From Verrucomicrobiaceae bacterium UBA7681 (GTDB taxonomy: Bacteria; Verrucomicrobiota; Verrucomicrobiia; Verrucomicrobiales; Verrucomicrobiaceae), in contig DLGZ01000021.1 in assembly GCA_002482965.1 (NCBI GenBank), positions 42,299 through 106,298 of the forward strand: 64,000 bases of DNA, written 5' to 3'. This document shows, in pieces, positions 9,148 through 21,000 of this stretch. The translations under genes were made by a program, and so were the position numbers. The first letter of the stretch is position 1, and every line of letters begins with the position of its first letter. The notes beneath the pieces are model-generated. The model had not been told where the DNA came from. It did not search any database and was given only the letters and a program-made list of their open reading frames with translations.

Positions 9148-9182
9148 GATCCAGCATCGAGAATCCAGCATCCAGCATCTAG
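9148..9182 (-). repeat. Right heptamer array, five NATCNAG units (inverse of the left array)
   Basis: Five consecutive 7-nt units: GATCCAG, CATCGAG, AATCCAG, CATCCAG, CATCTAG, beginning 8 bp after the four-helix-bundle stop. Read on the minus strand they are CTNGATN, as in the left array. The 13-mer ATCCAGCATCTAG (9170-9182) is the exact reverse complement of 8731-8743. Confidence 0.85.
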
Positions 9183-9198
9183 CAACGCATTCCTCCCC

Positions 9199-10065
9199 AT
9201 GAAGCCTGTTTTCGAGAAAGTCCCCAAGCGTCAGTGGGAGTCCTTCCACTGTGAGATGGTGCGTGCGCTAGATTATGGGACACGGTGGCATTTTCATCCG
9301 GAGTATCAGCTGACGCTGGCGATTGAAAGCCGCGGGCACCGCGTGGTGGGGGACAACATCAGTGCGCTTACGGATGGGGACATCGTGCTGATTGGTTCCA
9401 ATCTGCCCCATGTGTGGCATCAGGACACGAGCGCGAAGTCGCGGCGGGTGAATGCCATCATCGTGCGTTTTGACGAGGATTTCCTGGGGCGTGATTTCAT
9501 GGCGCTGCCAGAGATGGAGCCGGTGAAGCGGCTGCTGCAGCGTGCGGCGCGCGGCCTGGAGGTGCGAGGTGCCGCCCGTGCGGTGGTGACGGAGCACATG
9601 AAACGCCTCGCCGGCAGTGAGGGTCTGGCGCGGGTGATTGAACTGCTGGCAGTGCTCAATGCGCTGGCTGGGGCTGATGATTTGAAGGCGCTGGCCAGTT
9701 CCAACTTCGAGCCCAAGTTGGAATCTGCCGACCAAGGGCGGATGGAGCGTGTGATCGACTTCATTCACACCCACCTGACCGAAGAAATTGACCGCGAGCG
9801 TCTGGCGAAGCTGGCGCATCTCAGTCTCGGTGCCTTCAGCCGCTTCTTCCACTCACGCACGGGTAAAACGGTGCCGCAGTATGTGAACGAGGTGCGGATT
9901 GGACGTGCCTGCGGCATGCTGGCGGAGGATGTGTCAAACATCACGGACATCGCGATGGACTGCGGTTATCGCAATCTGGCGAACTTCAACCGGCGTTTCC
10001 GCGAAGTGATGGAGACCACCCCGAGCGCCTACCGGCAAAAATTTCGCGGCATGGCGGGGAGGTGA
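9199..10065 (+). CDS. AraC-family transcriptional regulator with cupin sensor domain
   Basis: A 288-residue regulator. The N-terminal cupin (about residues 15-100) contains WHFHPEYQLTLAI and SNLPHVWHQD, a metal or sugar-sensing type common in AraC proteins controlling carbohydrate use. The C-terminal pair of helix-turn-helix motifs (about 185-285) includes LAHLSLGAFSRFFHSRTGKT and the hallmark second motif ITDIAMDCGYRNLANFNRRF. It sits alone just after the four-helix cassette, so its targets are not evident from context. The first gene downstream is an Hsp33-like chaperone gene, which is not an obvious target. Confidence 0.92.
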   Translation: MKPVFEKVPKRQWESFHCEMVRALDYGTRWHFHPEYQLTLAIESRGHRVVGDNISALTDGDIVLIGSNLPHVWHQDTSAKSRRVNAIIVRFDEDFLGRDFMALPEMEPVKRLLQRAARGLEVRGAARAVVTEHMKRLAGSEGLARVIELLAVLNALAGADDLKALASSNFEPKLESADQGRMERVIDFIHTHLTEEIDRERLAKLAHLSLGAFSRFFHSRTGKTVPQYVNEVRIGRACGMLAEDVSNITDIAMDCGYRNLANFNRRFREVMETTPSAYRQKFRGMAGR

Positions 10066-10113
10066 GGCCCCGCGCTACTTGCGCAGTCTTTCATCCGGTG
10101 AGATAAGCAGTGC

Positions 10114-10911
10114 ATGAGTCAGATGCTTGAACCGGATCTTTCCGTGGTGGACCTCCGCGCCTACTTCGTGCGGAAGCGCAATGCGCTGCTGGTGCGCGGG
10201 CGCTTCAGTCCGCTCTATCTCGATTACTACCTGCACCTGATGCAGTATGGCCTGCAGAATGCGGAGCCGCTGGACCAGATGCTGAAGGACGCGCTGGCCG
10301 CGCTGGCACTGCATCTCGGCTCACGGCCGCAGGATGAAAGCTGCGCGTGGACGATCCATGTCAAGGAGCCGCAGCGGGCGAATGTGTTCGTCACGGGGAG
10401 CTCGCGCCCTGGTCGGGTGGCGGGCCGTGTTTTCACCGAAGATGTGCGCGAGGAGGGCGAGGCGATGTTCATCGCGCAAACGACGCGCCCGGATCAGCAG
10501 CCGCGGCAAAGCATGATCGAGTTTTACGGCGACGACATGCTGAAGGCGGTGGAAACGTTTTACACCACCAGCGAGCAGCGGCTTACGCGCTTCTTTCGTC
10601 TGGAGGATGAGGAGTTTGTGCAAATCTCGGCAGAGCCGGACTGCGATGAGGCGTGGCTGTCCGAACTCACGCTGGAGCAGGTGCTTGCACTCGAAACAGC
10701 GGAGCATCTGACCCTGCTGGAAACGCGCGGCTATGTGTTTGAATGCGGCTGCTCCATCGAGCGGCTGCTGCCCATCATCATGCGTCTGCCGCAGGATGAT
10801 CTGGACCACATTTTCGCCGACGGTGTGGCGCAGATCACCTGCCCGCGTTGTGGTGCGGTCTTTCGCACGCCGAAGGAGAGTTTTGAGCAATGGCGGTCCA
10901 AGCAGTCTTGA
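10114..10911 (+). CDS. hslO: Hsp33-like redox-regulated chaperone
   Basis: A 265-residue Hsp33 family protein, a cytoplasmic holdase switched on by oxidation of its zinc-binding cysteines. The C-terminal redox switch is complete: C211-x-C213 and C243-x-x-C246, in FECGCSIERL and ITCPRCGAVF, with the family spacing between the pairs. The N-terminal domain (about residues 10-190) is more divergent than in E. coli Hsp33, although the GRVFTEDV and region around residue 100 follow the family. It precedes the glycosyltransferase gene by 34 bp in the same direction. Confidence 0.85.
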   Translation: MSQMLEPDLSVVDLRAYFVRKRNALLVRGRFSPLYLDYYLHLMQYGLQNAEPLDQMLKDALAALALHLGSRPQDESCAWTIHVKEPQRANVFVTGSSRPGRVAGRVFTEDVREEGEAMFIAQTTRPDQQPRQSMIEFYGDDMLKAVETFYTTSEQRLTRFFRLEDEEFVQISAEPDCDEAWLSELTLEQVLALETAEHLTLLETRGYVFECGCSIERLLPIIMRLPQDDLDHIFADGVAQITCPRCGAVFRTPKESFEQWRSKQS

Positions 10912-10945
10912 AGCAGGCCGGCGCTCTGGTTTACCGTCAAGCCGC

Positions 10946-12031
10946 ATGAAACTCGCCCTCATCCGCCGCCAGTTCTCCGCCACCGGAGGCGCGGAGCTGT
11001 ATGTGCAGCGGCTGCTGGGGGCATTGACTGCTGCGGGGCATGAGACGCATTTGTTTGCGGAAAAGTGGCAGGGGCAGGCGGCGGGCGTGCAGTTTCACAG
11101 CGTCAACGTGGAAGGATCACGCGCGGAGCGTCCGCTGCGTTTTGCGGAGGGCGTGAACGCTGCTTTTCAGCACGAGAGATTTGACTGTGTGTTCAGCCTG
11201 GAGCGCACGCTGAAGCAGGATGTCTATCGCGCAGGAGATGGCCTGCACCGTGTGTGGCTGCAGCGGCGCAGGCAGTTCGCGCCATGGTGGAAGCGGCCGC
11301 TGGTGGGAGTGGGAGCGTTTCATCGCAACATGATGGCGCTTGAGGCGCGCACCTTTGATCCGGCGAACACGCGGCACATCATCGTGAACTCTGAAATGGT
11401 GCGTGGCGAGATCGCGCAGCATTTTCCCGACTTTCCGCAGGAGCGCGTGCATACGATTCGCAACGGCGTCGAAGTGAAGCGTTTCAAGAGCGTTTCGAGA
11501 GCAGCAGCGCGCAAACGTTTTGGGCTTGAGGACAACGATTTTGTGCTGGGCTTCGTGGGCTCCGGCTGGGAGCGCAAGGGGCTGCCCTGGCTGCTGAAGT
11601 TCATGGCTGGGCGCAGCGATGATCCGCGTCTCAAACTGCTTGTCGTCACGCGGGATCGCATGCGCGGCAAGATGCCGCCGAACGTCATTCTGACGGGGCC
11701 GTTGAGCGATGTGGAAGCCGCCTATGCCGCCGCCGATGTGCTTACTTTCCTGCCCATTTACGAACCCTGCTCCAATGTGGTGAGCGAGGCGCTGGCCACG
11801 GGCATACCGGTGGTGACGACAAGTTTCAATGGTGCCAGTGAGTTGATTGACTCCGGCATCAACGGTCATGTCCTCGACGATCCGGGTGATCTGGCGTCGC
11901 TGGGCATGTGCATCAATCACTGGCGTGCGCGCGGCAGTGCCGGCCCTGTCAAAACACGGCTGCCGCTCGATCTGGAGCTGAATGTGAGGCTCACTTTGCA
12001 GGTGCTGGAGCACTCGGCGAAAGCAGCTTGA
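10946..12031 (+). CDS. Family 4 glycosyltransferase
   Basis: A 361-residue GT-B retaining glycosyltransferase, probably building lipopolysaccharide core or another surface glycan. The start at 10946 gives MKLALIRRQFSATGGAEL with the GGAE motif typical of WaaG-like enzymes. The C-terminal nucleotide-sugar domain shows FVGSGWERKGLPWLLKF and the E-x7-E type motif around PCSNVVSEALATGIPVV. Donor and acceptor cannot be read from sequence. Its last 41 bp overlap the 3' end of the opposing giant gene, tail to tail. Confidence 0.9.
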   Translation: MKLALIRRQFSATGGAELYVQRLLGALTAAGHETHLFAEKWQGQAAGVQFHSVNVEGSRAERPLRFAEGVNAAFQHERFDCVFSLERTLKQDVYRAGDGLHRVWLQRRRQFAPWWKRPLVGVGAFHRNMMALEARTFDPANTRHIIVNSEMVRGEIAQHFPDFPQERVHTIRNGVEVKRFKSVSRAAARKRFGLEDNDFVLGFVGSGWERKGLPWLLKFMAGRSDDPRLKLLVVTRDRMRGKMPPNVILTGPLSDVEAAYAAADVLTFLPIYEPCSNVVSEALATGIPVVTTSFNGASELIDSGINGHVLDDPGDLASLGMCINHWRARGSAGPVKTRLPLDLELNVRLTLQVLEHSAKAA

Positions 12032-15000
12032 GCAGTGATTCGTGTTTGGCGATGTTGTACACCGCCCTGTCGTTGGCTATGAATTCGTTGAGGCAGAGCC
12101 TGGCTTCTTTCAAATCATCCAGACGTACAAGCATTTCGACACGGCCGAGGATGCAGCGATTCCCGGCGTATGGAGAGTTCACCTTTGACCGGGTCCATAG
12201 TTCGGCCGCTTTTGCAAAAGCCTGTGAGGCACTTTTGTACGCACCTAGATTGCGGACATACCCGGCGTAATCCTCCATATAGGCAGGGCTGAATGAATCG
12301 GAATATTTAAGGACTGCGCTGGCGTTTTTGACCAGTTCGTCGGCGGTGAATACGTTGTGCTCGACCAGCAGTCCCCAGATGTTGGGCGAGGAGTAAAGCC
12401 TCATCTTGCCGGAGATACGTATGGTGAGTTCCAGCCGCTGCTGGAACGAGAGACGGCTTTTACCTGTGCCGACCATCGACGCGATAAACTCCATGAAATG
12501 GGAGACGCTGCTGATCCCGACCGTCTGCTTCTCCACGCCTGTCGGCAAAGGTTCTTTTTTGAGCACCGCATTCCATGCTCCGATGCCGGCTCGAAGTGCA
12601 GCCTCTGTCAGGAAATCGTAGGTGGATGAGTTTTGTTGCGAGCTGGTCAGGGTGATGAACTGAAGCATTTTTTCAGGATCACGCGTGATTCCTGCCGCCC
12701 AAAAACGTGTCAGGCACTGAAACAACGTCGAGCGGAAGGCGCCTCCCACCGAAGAGGTCGATGTACCATAGTGTTTGACGATGCCGGGATCGCTTCGCAA
12801 GCGCATCAAGTGGGCGTCCGGGGCCGTAAAGTCGCCTTTGGCTGTTTTCAGAGCTGCATGAACGGCGAGAAATTTTTCCCAGTGAGTAATGCCGACGGAC
12901 CCGTCGCCGAGGGTGTCGGACATAAATGTCCGGGCGATGTCATCGTACTGCGGCAACAGCGCCAACGCAGCCTGGGGATGCTCCTGTCCGAGAATGACGA
13001 GGGTCTGGGCGCGCAGTGCAGGCTGCGCTGGCAGAGGCAGGGACGCGATTTTATGCGCGAACGCCGCCAGTCGTTCGTGACGTGGCTGCCAGCGAGCTTC
13101 TGGATAGAGAGTGCGTGTGGCTTCGTCGTCCGCAGTGAGCGCAAGGACCTCCGCGAGCAATGCATCTTCGCGGTCAGTGTCAGGTATCGCCTGAAGAGTG
13201 GCATCCGTTGGTGGGAGCCAGCCATTGGACAGGTTGGAACGGGAGGCAGAGAAGGGATTGTTCGTCCGCAGGTTCATGCTCTCGACATGCACCCAATCGC
13301 CATTTTCCAGCAGGATCCCGGCAAAACCCGGGAAGTTGTAGCGGGCGAAGTTGTTGACGAATGGTTCCAAGGTGTTCGAGTCACCCGAACGAAGGGCGAA
13401 ACGGAGGATGGCTGAGTACATCTCGGGCTCAATGTAGCGTCGTCCGGTCGGACGAATGATTTCCTCGTACTGATTCCAACGTTCGATGGCGAGCTTGCTG
13501 GTCTGCTCCCAGGGTTTATTGACGGGAAGCACTGCGGCAGAATTGAGCAGAGTTTCCAGTTCCAAGCGCGTGATTGGAACACCCTCATGCCAGGTCTGGG
13601 CGGCGGCAAGCCCCCACGTTTGCCTGGCTTCTGCGTCCAGCATGCCTGGGTATGTGGCTGTGAGAAACGCAGCCAAAGACAGACGGACATGGGGGGCGAT
13701 TTTCTCATTCTTCAGCAGCGTCTGGGCCTCCTTGCTGGCGGTGGCAAAGTTCTTCAAGGCGGAGGGTGATGCAGGAGCGGGCCAGCGCGGGCCACCTTCG
13801 GCCGAATAGACGGGTTCGGTGCAGTCGAGCAGCGACAGCGCGAGGCGGCACTCGCGGATGATCATCTGAAGCTCGGGCTGGCTTTCTTTGGCCGCCCAGT
13901 CGGAAATTTCCCGGCGTTCCAGACCGTCCATGCGCCCGAGTGCTTCGTGCAGCACTGGCAACCACAGGCCTGAGGTGTTTTGAATGTCGTGTCGCGCGAC
14001 TTCACGCATGAATTCGACAAAAACTTCCTTCGGTTTAGCCCGGCCACCGCGTTGCTCCCAGAGCATGAACAACACATTCTCCTGCAGAGTGGAGCTTTGT
14101 GATGATCTGGACTCAGCCTGCACGCGAATTTCGGGCAGGCCTCCCGCCGCCTGCATCTGAGCGGCAAGCAGGATGGGAGCATCCTCTGTATTGACTCGGA
14201 GCAGGCCGCGAAGGAAGTAACTCATGCCGTAGCCGTTACGGTAATAGGGGGGCATGGTGAAGCGTGTGGCGGCATCCTGAGTATCAAGCTGGCCGGACAC
14301 GCCCCGCAGGAGCTTGATGATATCTTCAGACTTGTGGCTGTTCATCAGCCGGATCAGTTCAATGCGGACAATGGCCGTGTAGCCTCGAAACGGCTGCTCT
14401 ATCTTGTTTTGGCTGGTCTGGATGGCATCAAGGTAAGTGCGTTCTTCCAACGTGCGGCGCTGAAACAAGGGTGAAAAGGGGGCCAGATCACCTTCGGCCT
14501 GATCTGTCTTGGCAAGTTCGGGGAACTGGGTTTCAAAGGCTTTCAAAATGGCTCCTGCAGCCTGCGGGTGCACCTGGGGAAACTGGGCGGTGCAGAGATC
14601 CCAACGCCGGGCTTTTTCCGGCGAATCATCCGGGGTAAGCTTTGCCGCGAACAAAAGGTGGCCAAATTTGGCGTCCTTCTTTTCTGCGAGCAGTTGCGCG
14701 GCTTTCTCTCCCACTTCCGGGCTCAGCTTTGACAACTTCACGAACACCATCCCCAGCATGCTGCCCGAGGCCAGGCCGGGCCCCGGAAACGCATCGTACT
14801 TATCGGCATCCGTCAGCAGTTCCATTTCGTCGAGTGTGGAGATGATTTTCTCCGCGCTGGCGAGCGTGCTGGCGGGAAAGGCCCGGTCCATCAGCGGGTA
14901 GGTGCTCATCGAACTGCCGGTGGGAGTTCGGAGAATCGAGCTTCTTGGAACCGTGAGTCGCAGCGCTTCGGACAGCAGTCTGGGTGAGGCGCTCAACGTC

Positions 15001-18000
15001 ATGACAAAATGGTCCAGCGTTGGTTTGCGATAGGGATCTGGTGACTGGTCGAATGCAGCGTTATAAAGGCTGTTGAAGTGCCGGAGTGTCAGCCGTGCCT
15101 TGGTCGCATCCACAGCGGCCAGTTGTACGAGATGAGATGCGAGATAGTCCATGGACGGACTGCTCTGTCCGCGTTGGAAAAACGCTGGTCCGCCGCTCAT
15201 GCGCATGCGGGATTCCATTTCCGCACGTGACATCGGAGACCCATTGCGTGAGGGTGGTGACTGAATTTTGAAATAGAGCTGCTCGAACTCCTGCCAAGTT
15301 TTGGTTTTGAGGACATCCTCAATGTATGACTGGCGTTTGGCGTTCTGCTCCTGCATCAGGGGTGCAAATTCGTCCTGCAGGGCTGGCACGTGCATGGCAA
15401 AAATCTCCGTCCACTTCCGCCGCTCGACATAGCCTGCGAGAAGCTTCTGCTGGTCAGCGGAGCAGGCGGAGATCTCATCCGCGTGAGCCTGGGCGAAAGC
15501 AGCCAGCTCGTCCGGCGCATTGTACCGTTTGCTGCAAAGCAGAGTGATGAAATCCACACCGAAAGTGCGTGGCTGGTGTTTGTTGAGCTCCGCCACAAGA
15601 CCGGGATGCGTGTTGCCCCCGGTGAATTCGCTGCTCATGGCCTCAAGCATGGTGGACTGCTGGGGATTGTTGGGGAGCGGACGTGGATTGAAAGTGGCGG
15701 CAGGGTCGAGCATGCCCGCAGCATCCAGCAGTGCAATGACACGCCGGGGCTTGCCTCGGAGCTTGTAGAGATTGCGTGCGGAGCCAAGCGTGCTTGCCAT
15801 CCATGATGGATCTCTGGCGGCTCCGCTTTCTTCGGCGCGCTGCATGATTTCGCCGAAGAGTTCAGGCACAGTGGCGGCGTTTTGCAGCCATCGGGCGACC
15901 TGGGTTTGATGGGGCTGCTGACGATTGCCACCTCGGCTGTTGAGCAAATCCTTTTGCGCGACGAGTTTGCTGATTTGATCGAGCAAGGCGATGGCGCGTG
16001 TTTTGTCTGATTGAGCGAGCAGGTCAAGCAAGGGCATGCAAGTCTGGATGGCTTCATAGGATTCACTGCCGGAGGTGCTCAGACTGGTCATCTGCATCCA
16101 GTGAGCAATGTCAGCCTCGAATTGAGCCGCAGTCGCGCTGAGCAGCGGTTGCAGGGCTTGTTTGAGTGCAGGGTCCTGCTCCGACTTTTGATCCAAATCC
16201 GGCATGCGGGCGTTGAGCATGGCCAGGAGATTGGCGGCGGATTCTGGCTGGAGTTTGGTGAAATCATCACGGCGCTTTTGGATGAAGGCGAGAATGGAGG
16301 CGTCATCCGGGCGTTTGGTGTTGTAAAAGCTGCGAGTATTCGTGTCTTCTCCCGGCACCCGATGCAGAAATGCCAGCAGCAATTCGGTGCCGAAGGTGGC
16401 AGGTTGTTTTGCCAGGAAGTCATGGACCTTAGGCAGGAGATCATTGATGTTTTCAATCCGGTTGATGAGGCGGGCGAGCAGGGTCGGCTCCTGGTTGCTT
16501 TCGGATTTTAGATCACGGAATTTCGAAGCCTCTGCGACCCAAGGGGTGCTGGAAAAAAAGAAGCGAATATTTTCGGGCTGATTCAGTGATTCTTCCATGT
16601 AACTGCGCAGGTTGGAGGTCCAATTGCGTGATTGTGAGAAGCCTTCCTGCTCGGCGAGAACGAGCGTGGTGGGCAAAAGCTGAGGAACCCGAATGAGCGC
16701 TGTCAGCAGGCGGAGAACGGGTGTTTCACGGTTGTTCTGCATCGTCGACTGCTTCTGCTCCGGACTGCTGCGCAGGAGCTCGACGGCGTGACGGGCAGCG
16801 GCATCAGCTTTGGCGGAGTCGATGTCTGCAAAGTCACGCAGCAATGCCGGGAACTGCTGGGTAAACTGGTATTCCTGCTGGTGGAGCTCACTCCACGACT
16901 TGGCCGCGAGTACTTGATCGACTTTGCGGATGAGTTCGATACTTTCGATCTTGAGCAGCGGAGCAAGAACGCGTGTGAGTTCCTCCCCGAGCCGATCAGG
17001 CTGCGGATAGCCGCGCAACTCGTCTCGCAGGAGGAGGGAGAGCTCGATCTGGCTGACGCTGCGCATCGCTGCGATCTCCTGCGCATGCCGTATCAGGACC
17101 AGCTTCAGCGCGGCACCGCGATAGGCAAAGCCATCTCCTTCATCGCGGGACTGAAACTCGGTGACTTGGGCGGCTTCGAGCGAGGTCGGTTTGCCGTCCA
17201 GTTGCAGAACTGTGCGGCTGTTTTTAAGCAGCAACGCCTGCATGAGATCGGCACCGAAGCTGGGTTTGCGTTTGCCGAGCTGGCCCAGGGTGGTGTTGAG
17301 CTGCTCGTCGTTCGAGCGCTCGCGCCACTGGCGGCTCAGATTGCCCAGCCAGGTGTTGTGCTGGCGGTCTTCGCTCAAATCGTACGCACGGAAATGAGCA
17401 GCATCTCCGAGAAAGCCCACGGCGGCGGCGCTGAACAGAAACTCCTCCGGTGTGCGAATGCGGTCGCTTCCTGTATGGTAGGATGCGATCTGGCGCAGCC
17501 AGTCAGACGAATCGGCGAGGCCATCTTCCATGGCGAGTTCGATCAGTCCGAGACTGCGGCGGTCCTGCAGCAGATTTTGGAGCCATTGACTGTAACCCTG
17601 CACGGCCTGCAGGGTGCGGGAGGATTGCGGGGACATCCGGACGCCGCGCTGCTGCTGCAGCTGGGATTCGCGCCAGAGGGCGATGTTTTGGCTGCGCAGT
17701 TCAGGGGTGGCGCCGATCCACTGGTCACGCAGAGTGCGGATGAAACTGCGCAGTGATTCGGGATCACGCTGGCCGAGAGCAAAGGCGTAGGTGCTGACCA
17801 CTCGCGGCAGGGTGTCGAAGTTGCCGTTTGCTGTCGGGGGGACTTGTGAGAGAAAAAGCTGGTTCAAGGACTCCTTGATTTTCCGCGTCTGCCATAGGCG
17901 TACGATTTCCTCCACAGGCCCGCCCTGCTGCTGGTTGCGGTAGGCATCATTGCCTTTGCCCGGTGGTTTGAGCCAGGCGGATGCGGCGGAGACGAAATGG

Positions 18001-21000
18001 GCTTCGTCAGCAGTGATCAGAGCGGCATAGGCGCGGCAGTAGTCCTCAATGGTTTTGCCTTCGGCTTTGAGAATGGCGGGAAAGATGACCTCATCGAGCA
18101 GGTGCTGATCTCCGCGCAGCGCGGCGCTGTAGGTGGCGAACACGGCTGGCACCGGCATGGCGATGCGCTCTGAGGTGGCAAACAATCCGCCGAAGGGGGA
18201 GACGGGCTCGGTGCCGCCGTAGGATTGCTGGAAGCTGCCCTGAGCCATGAGCCGCCGTTTCATCTTGGGCATGGCGCGCAGGCTGAGCAGATCGAGCGCG
18301 GTTTTTTCCGTCTCGGCGAGATTGCGGTTTTCAAACATGGCCAGACCGCCGAGCGGAGCGAAGCCCATGAGTGCGAGCTCGGGGATTTGCAGCATCGCCT
18401 GACAGAGTTTGTCATGCGCCGCACGCCTTTCATCCCGTGCCTTCTGGCTTTCAGGGCTGAGCTTGAGTGTGCCGTCCGCATTGAGCGTCCAGGTGCGGTT
18501 GTTGCGGGGACTTTCCTTTGTGTAGGGCTGCCACAGGGCAGGGAAGGACAGGTTCTGGCCGGAGTCACCGTTCTGAATGCTGGTCAAAGCCTGAAGAAAA
18601 TGCTGGCTGAGACTGGCGGACATAGGGCGATTGGCAGGCATAGAGCGCAGCCATGCAGCGAGCAGCCCGGAAAGTGCGGCTGGTCGTGGCATGGAGATGG
18701 TGCTGCGCTCGCTGAACTCATGGATGAGCGCAGGCAGGTGCAATGCCTGGGTGACTTCGGGCATTTTTTTCCAATGCTGCAGCGCGGTCTCGAAGTCTCC
18801 ATCCATCGCCAGCAGGGTGGCCAGCCGTGCATGCGAGGCAAAGGCGCGCGGATTGGCGGCGATCACGGCACGATGAGCCTCAATAGCGGGCTTGGTTTCG
18901 AGTCCGGTATGTTCGAGGAGAACCGCATATTCCTGCTGTGGCTTCCAGCCGGCTCCGGCGACGGTTTGCAGGGCTTGCATCACCTGATCCGTCAGCTTGT
19001 GCTGATTGAACAGATCGATGACGGAGTGAATCTGATGATGGGCGTTGAAACCGTTCTGCGGATTCAAACAACCCTGAATCGCGAGGCGCAGTTGTCTCAC
19101 GATTTCCTGCACGGCTGCCGGCTGGTCGCCCTTATTTAGCAGTTCGTCGAGGGACACCTGCTTTTTCTGCTGCTGACGGTAGGAGTAGCTGCGCGAGTAA
19201 GGATTGGCGATCACCGGCGCGTTTTGTGAGCGCGACCTGAGGGGGATTCCCTGCGCCGCCTGCATCAGATTTTGAGCCTCCTCTTCCATGCCAAAGGAGT
19301 TCATCGTCTCAGCCAGCATGTACTTTTCATCCTGAGTGGCGGCGGTTTGGGAGAGGTGTTCGAGCACCGGCTTCACCTTGGGGAGGAGTGTTTTGACGTC
19401 CGCTTTGTCGGGTTGCTGCAGCAGATGCTGCGCTTGATACAACATGCTGAGGTCGAGCTGGAGGATCTGTTCGGCATCGGTGGAGAGCGCCTGGGCTTGC
19501 TGGAAAAAGGCGAGTGCTTTCTCAGACTGGTTCAACTGCTGGGAGAGCCAGCCGGCGAGAAGCAGATCATCCAGCGAGGGACTGGTGATCAGACGAGGTG
19601 CCAGTTCATCGAGCATGGTCTGTTGGTCGCCTGTCATGAGCCGGAGAACGAGTTTCAGCTTTGGCTCCTGGGTTTTTTCGATGAAGGGCTGCAACCCGTC
19701 ATGGATTTCTTGGGTCGATTTCTTCTGTTCTTCGCTGAGGGAGGACTCATCGCGCATCTGCAGTGAGTAGAGTCTTGAAATCCAGTTCAGAGCATCCAAT
19801 GGCAGCTTGAACGAGATGACAGGCACCGGCATGGGGGACGGTCGAAAATTGCGATAGGAACCACGGCTCCGGGATGACAGCATGGAGGGCGTGCCCCCCG
19901 GTCCCTGGCTCTGCGGCTTGTCTGGCAGACTGATCCGATGCTGGATGATTTCCACCAAGCTTTTCCAGTCCCTCACAGCCGCGAATGCGTAGATGACTTC
20001 GGCGATGTAATAGGACTGCTGATCGTCAATTGCGCGCACCCAGCGATTCAAGAAGGCGGTGATGGAGCGCATCTCTTCCGTGCTGAGTTTGGCCACATCG
20101 ATGTTTTGTGCCTCCCGGGGAAACATGTCAGACTGGCTTCGGAGCATGCTGGTGAGCATCTGTATCTCGGCGGGGCCGGCCTTGGGCAGGGCCTCGGAGA
20201 TGTCGAGGATGCGCCCCACCCAGACGGGGGACTGATCTCCGGCGGCACGCCATGCCATTGACGCTATGCGAAGAGCAAGCATGGGATGGTTTGACTGAAA
20301 CAGCTTGAAAGCGCTCTCATAAATTGGCAGCAACTCCTCAGGATCGCCTCTTTGGTTCTGCATGAGCCATGCGGCATGCAGTGCGGCGTTCTGCGGCTGT
20401 TCCGCCAGCATCTCGGGGGTGATGACTAGCTGGGGTGAATTTTCCGCTGCTGTGAGCAGCAGAGCAGCATCACTGACACCGGCCTGCTTGAGGCTGCGCA
20501 AGGCCGGCTCACGCTCCGCCAAGTCCCATACGGAAACCATCTGCAGGACATGGGCGAGAGCGAGAACGGGAGATTCGGTGACGCCGGGGGCCTGCTGAAT
20601 GAAACCATTCGTGGGCAGTCCGTTGGTGGCGGTATTGCCAAAGGTGTTGTAGCTGCCGTAGCTCGCACGTCCGCCCTGCTTCTGCCGGTGAATGTAGGCC
20701 GCCTGCACCATGGCTGGCAGCACCAGCCAGTCCTCCGTGCCCGGTGGCAGTGACAGCGAGTCAAACTGCCGGCGCAGCCCGATGCTGCGGCCGGTGCTGA
20801 GCACACCCGGAAGTTCTTCGTGCATGCTGATGATTTCGATGAAGGCGCGCACGGCCTCCTTTTCACGTCCGGCCTCCTCCAAGGCCACGGCGTTCAGGTA
20901 GTGCAGGCGGTAGTCTTTCGGGTGTTTATCCAGCAGCGGGTCCAAAAAGGCGATGACGCGTTCCCATTCACTCTTTTCCGCGATGGTGTCCGCCATTTGC

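Noticed and set aside
8710..9182. Possible CRISPR-like array at the heptamer repeats
   Set aside because: Units are 7 nt with no spacers, and no cas genes are nearby.
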